DNA of 64,000 nucleotides, from the NCBI GenBank assembly GCA_026168455.1, contig CM047426.1, forward strand, positions 29,881,058 through 29,945,057, written 5' to 3'. The stretch's first letter is position 1, and each line of letters starts with the position of its first letter. The DNA comes from Theocolax elegans (lineage: Eukaryota > Arthropoda > Insecta > Hymenoptera > Cerocephalidae). Position numbers and translations under genes: made by a program. The notes below the pieces were generated by a model. That model was not told the DNA's origin. It did not search any database and saw only the letters and a list, made by a program, of their open reading frames with translations. This document shows positions 63,300-64,000 of this stretch, piece by piece.

Positions 63300-63932
63300 A
63301 TATATATTTTTAGAATGAAAAGTGTAGAAACACACTATAAATCATATTTGAGATTTGATCTACTCAAATTATTTACATTTTTTAAAGTTCATCAAATAAT
63401 AATGTAAATGATTACTTTAAGTGATATTGAAAATAGCTTTCCATTTTTGTAATAAGATTTATAAAGATTTAGAATATTTTAATCTTTATAGTGAATACAA
63501 TTTTATAAATAAAATAATTTTACATAAATATTGTATCGCTTTATTTAATTTTTTTATAAAATCGTATTAAAAAATTTTACATCATTCAATGCATTTAAAT
63601 TTATAAAATCGAAAACTAAACCATAACAGCAATTGCATTTTTATTAAGAAAATTAACAACAACGACCTTGATTGCTTCAATTTTATCATTATACAAAATA
63701 ACTATTATGCAACAACAATTGAAGTATAAATTTGTCTCTTTGTGAGAAACTAGCCCCAGTCAGTACCAGTCTATGTGAGAGATGAGACTTTTCGCAGCAA
63801 GTACGAAAATTATTATTCTATAATATTATTCCAGGTTTATTTATAATAATACATTATAATTTGAATTTTGTGTTTCTTAATATTTCTATTTTTATCACTT
63901 TTATAAATTAGTAATAAAATAACAGGGTAAAA
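63300..63932 (+). other. PEBP 3' region and A+T-rich spacer
   Basis: A+T-rich sequence with a likely poly(A) signal at 63508-63513, about 210 bases after the PEBP stop. The remainder to 63932 has no recognisable feature. Confidence 0.5.
63508..63513 (+). terminator. PEBP poly(A) signal AATAAA
   Basis: Canonical hexamer in the A+T-rich 3' region; other weaker A+T-rich candidates surround it. Confidence 0.5.
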
Positions 63933-63944
63933 TAACCGACACGG

Positions 63945-64000
63945 TGGCGGAGTGGCGGAGACGCACCTCGGCCGGTCACGGAAGTTAAGCAGCACTGAGT
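63945..64000 (+). ncRNA. 5S-rRNA-like sequence, cut by window end
   Basis: From about 63967 to 64000 the sequence aligns with the 5S rRNA region CTCGTCCGATCACCGAAGTT and following AAGCAGC, including the internal promoter core GAAGTTAAGCAGC, with roughly 26 of 34 positions matching by eye. The bases before it (from 63934) do not match the first 30 bases of 5S well. Instead they include TGGCGGAGTGG (63945-63955), a match to the tRNA A-box consensus TGGCNNAGTGG. It may be a diverged 5S pseudogene or the head of a 5S- or tRNA-derived SINE. The window ends before the rest can be seen. Confidence 0.55.

Overview
This looks like a stretch of insect nuclear genome. Spliced genes, A+T-rich DNA broken up by CpG-rich islands, microsatellites and small inverted-repeat transposon remnants all point that way. 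The high CpG content of the islands and of one gene would suit Hymenoptera (bee, ant or wasp), but that is inference from composition and protein style, not a database match.

Bases 1 to about 54,900 are a gene desert. I found no convincing coding exon there. Short A+T-rich stretches alternate with GC/CpG-rich islands of roughly 0.3-1 kb, spaced about every 1-3 kb. The desert holds four non-autonomous DNA elements: a TA-flanked one at 1849-2034, a TTAA-flanked piggyBac-like one at 5175-5790, a TAA-flanked fold-back at 34021-34667, and a weaker TA-flanked one at 43856-44083. It also holds a long hairpin at 30308-30433, several perfect palindromes and microsatellites. At 49838-53073 a 1.6 kb unit is repeated head to tail at near identity.

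The desert ends at a Cdc25/String dual-specificity phosphatase gene (three coding exons, 55374-59125, 563 residues). Its 5' leader carries two small upstream ORFs. Its first intron holds a GC-rich island with an E2F-type site. The gene lies downstream of a large non-coding region, as Drosophila string does; the islands are therefore candidate modular enhancers for patterned mitosis.

Immediately downstream, on the same strand, is a phosphatidylethanolamine-binding protein (PEBP/RKIP, F40A3.3-like) gene (coding exons 62548-62743 and 62947-63299). A 1,445/1,446 bp head-to-tail duplication (59814-62704) has copied the intergenic spacer, promoter, first exon and start of the first coding exon, leaving a truncated PEBP copy upstream of the intact gene. 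The last 60 bases contain a 5S-rRNA-like sequence cut off by the window end. The two near-identical tandem duplications differ mostly by homopolymer or small indels, so a sequencing or assembly cause has to be considered.
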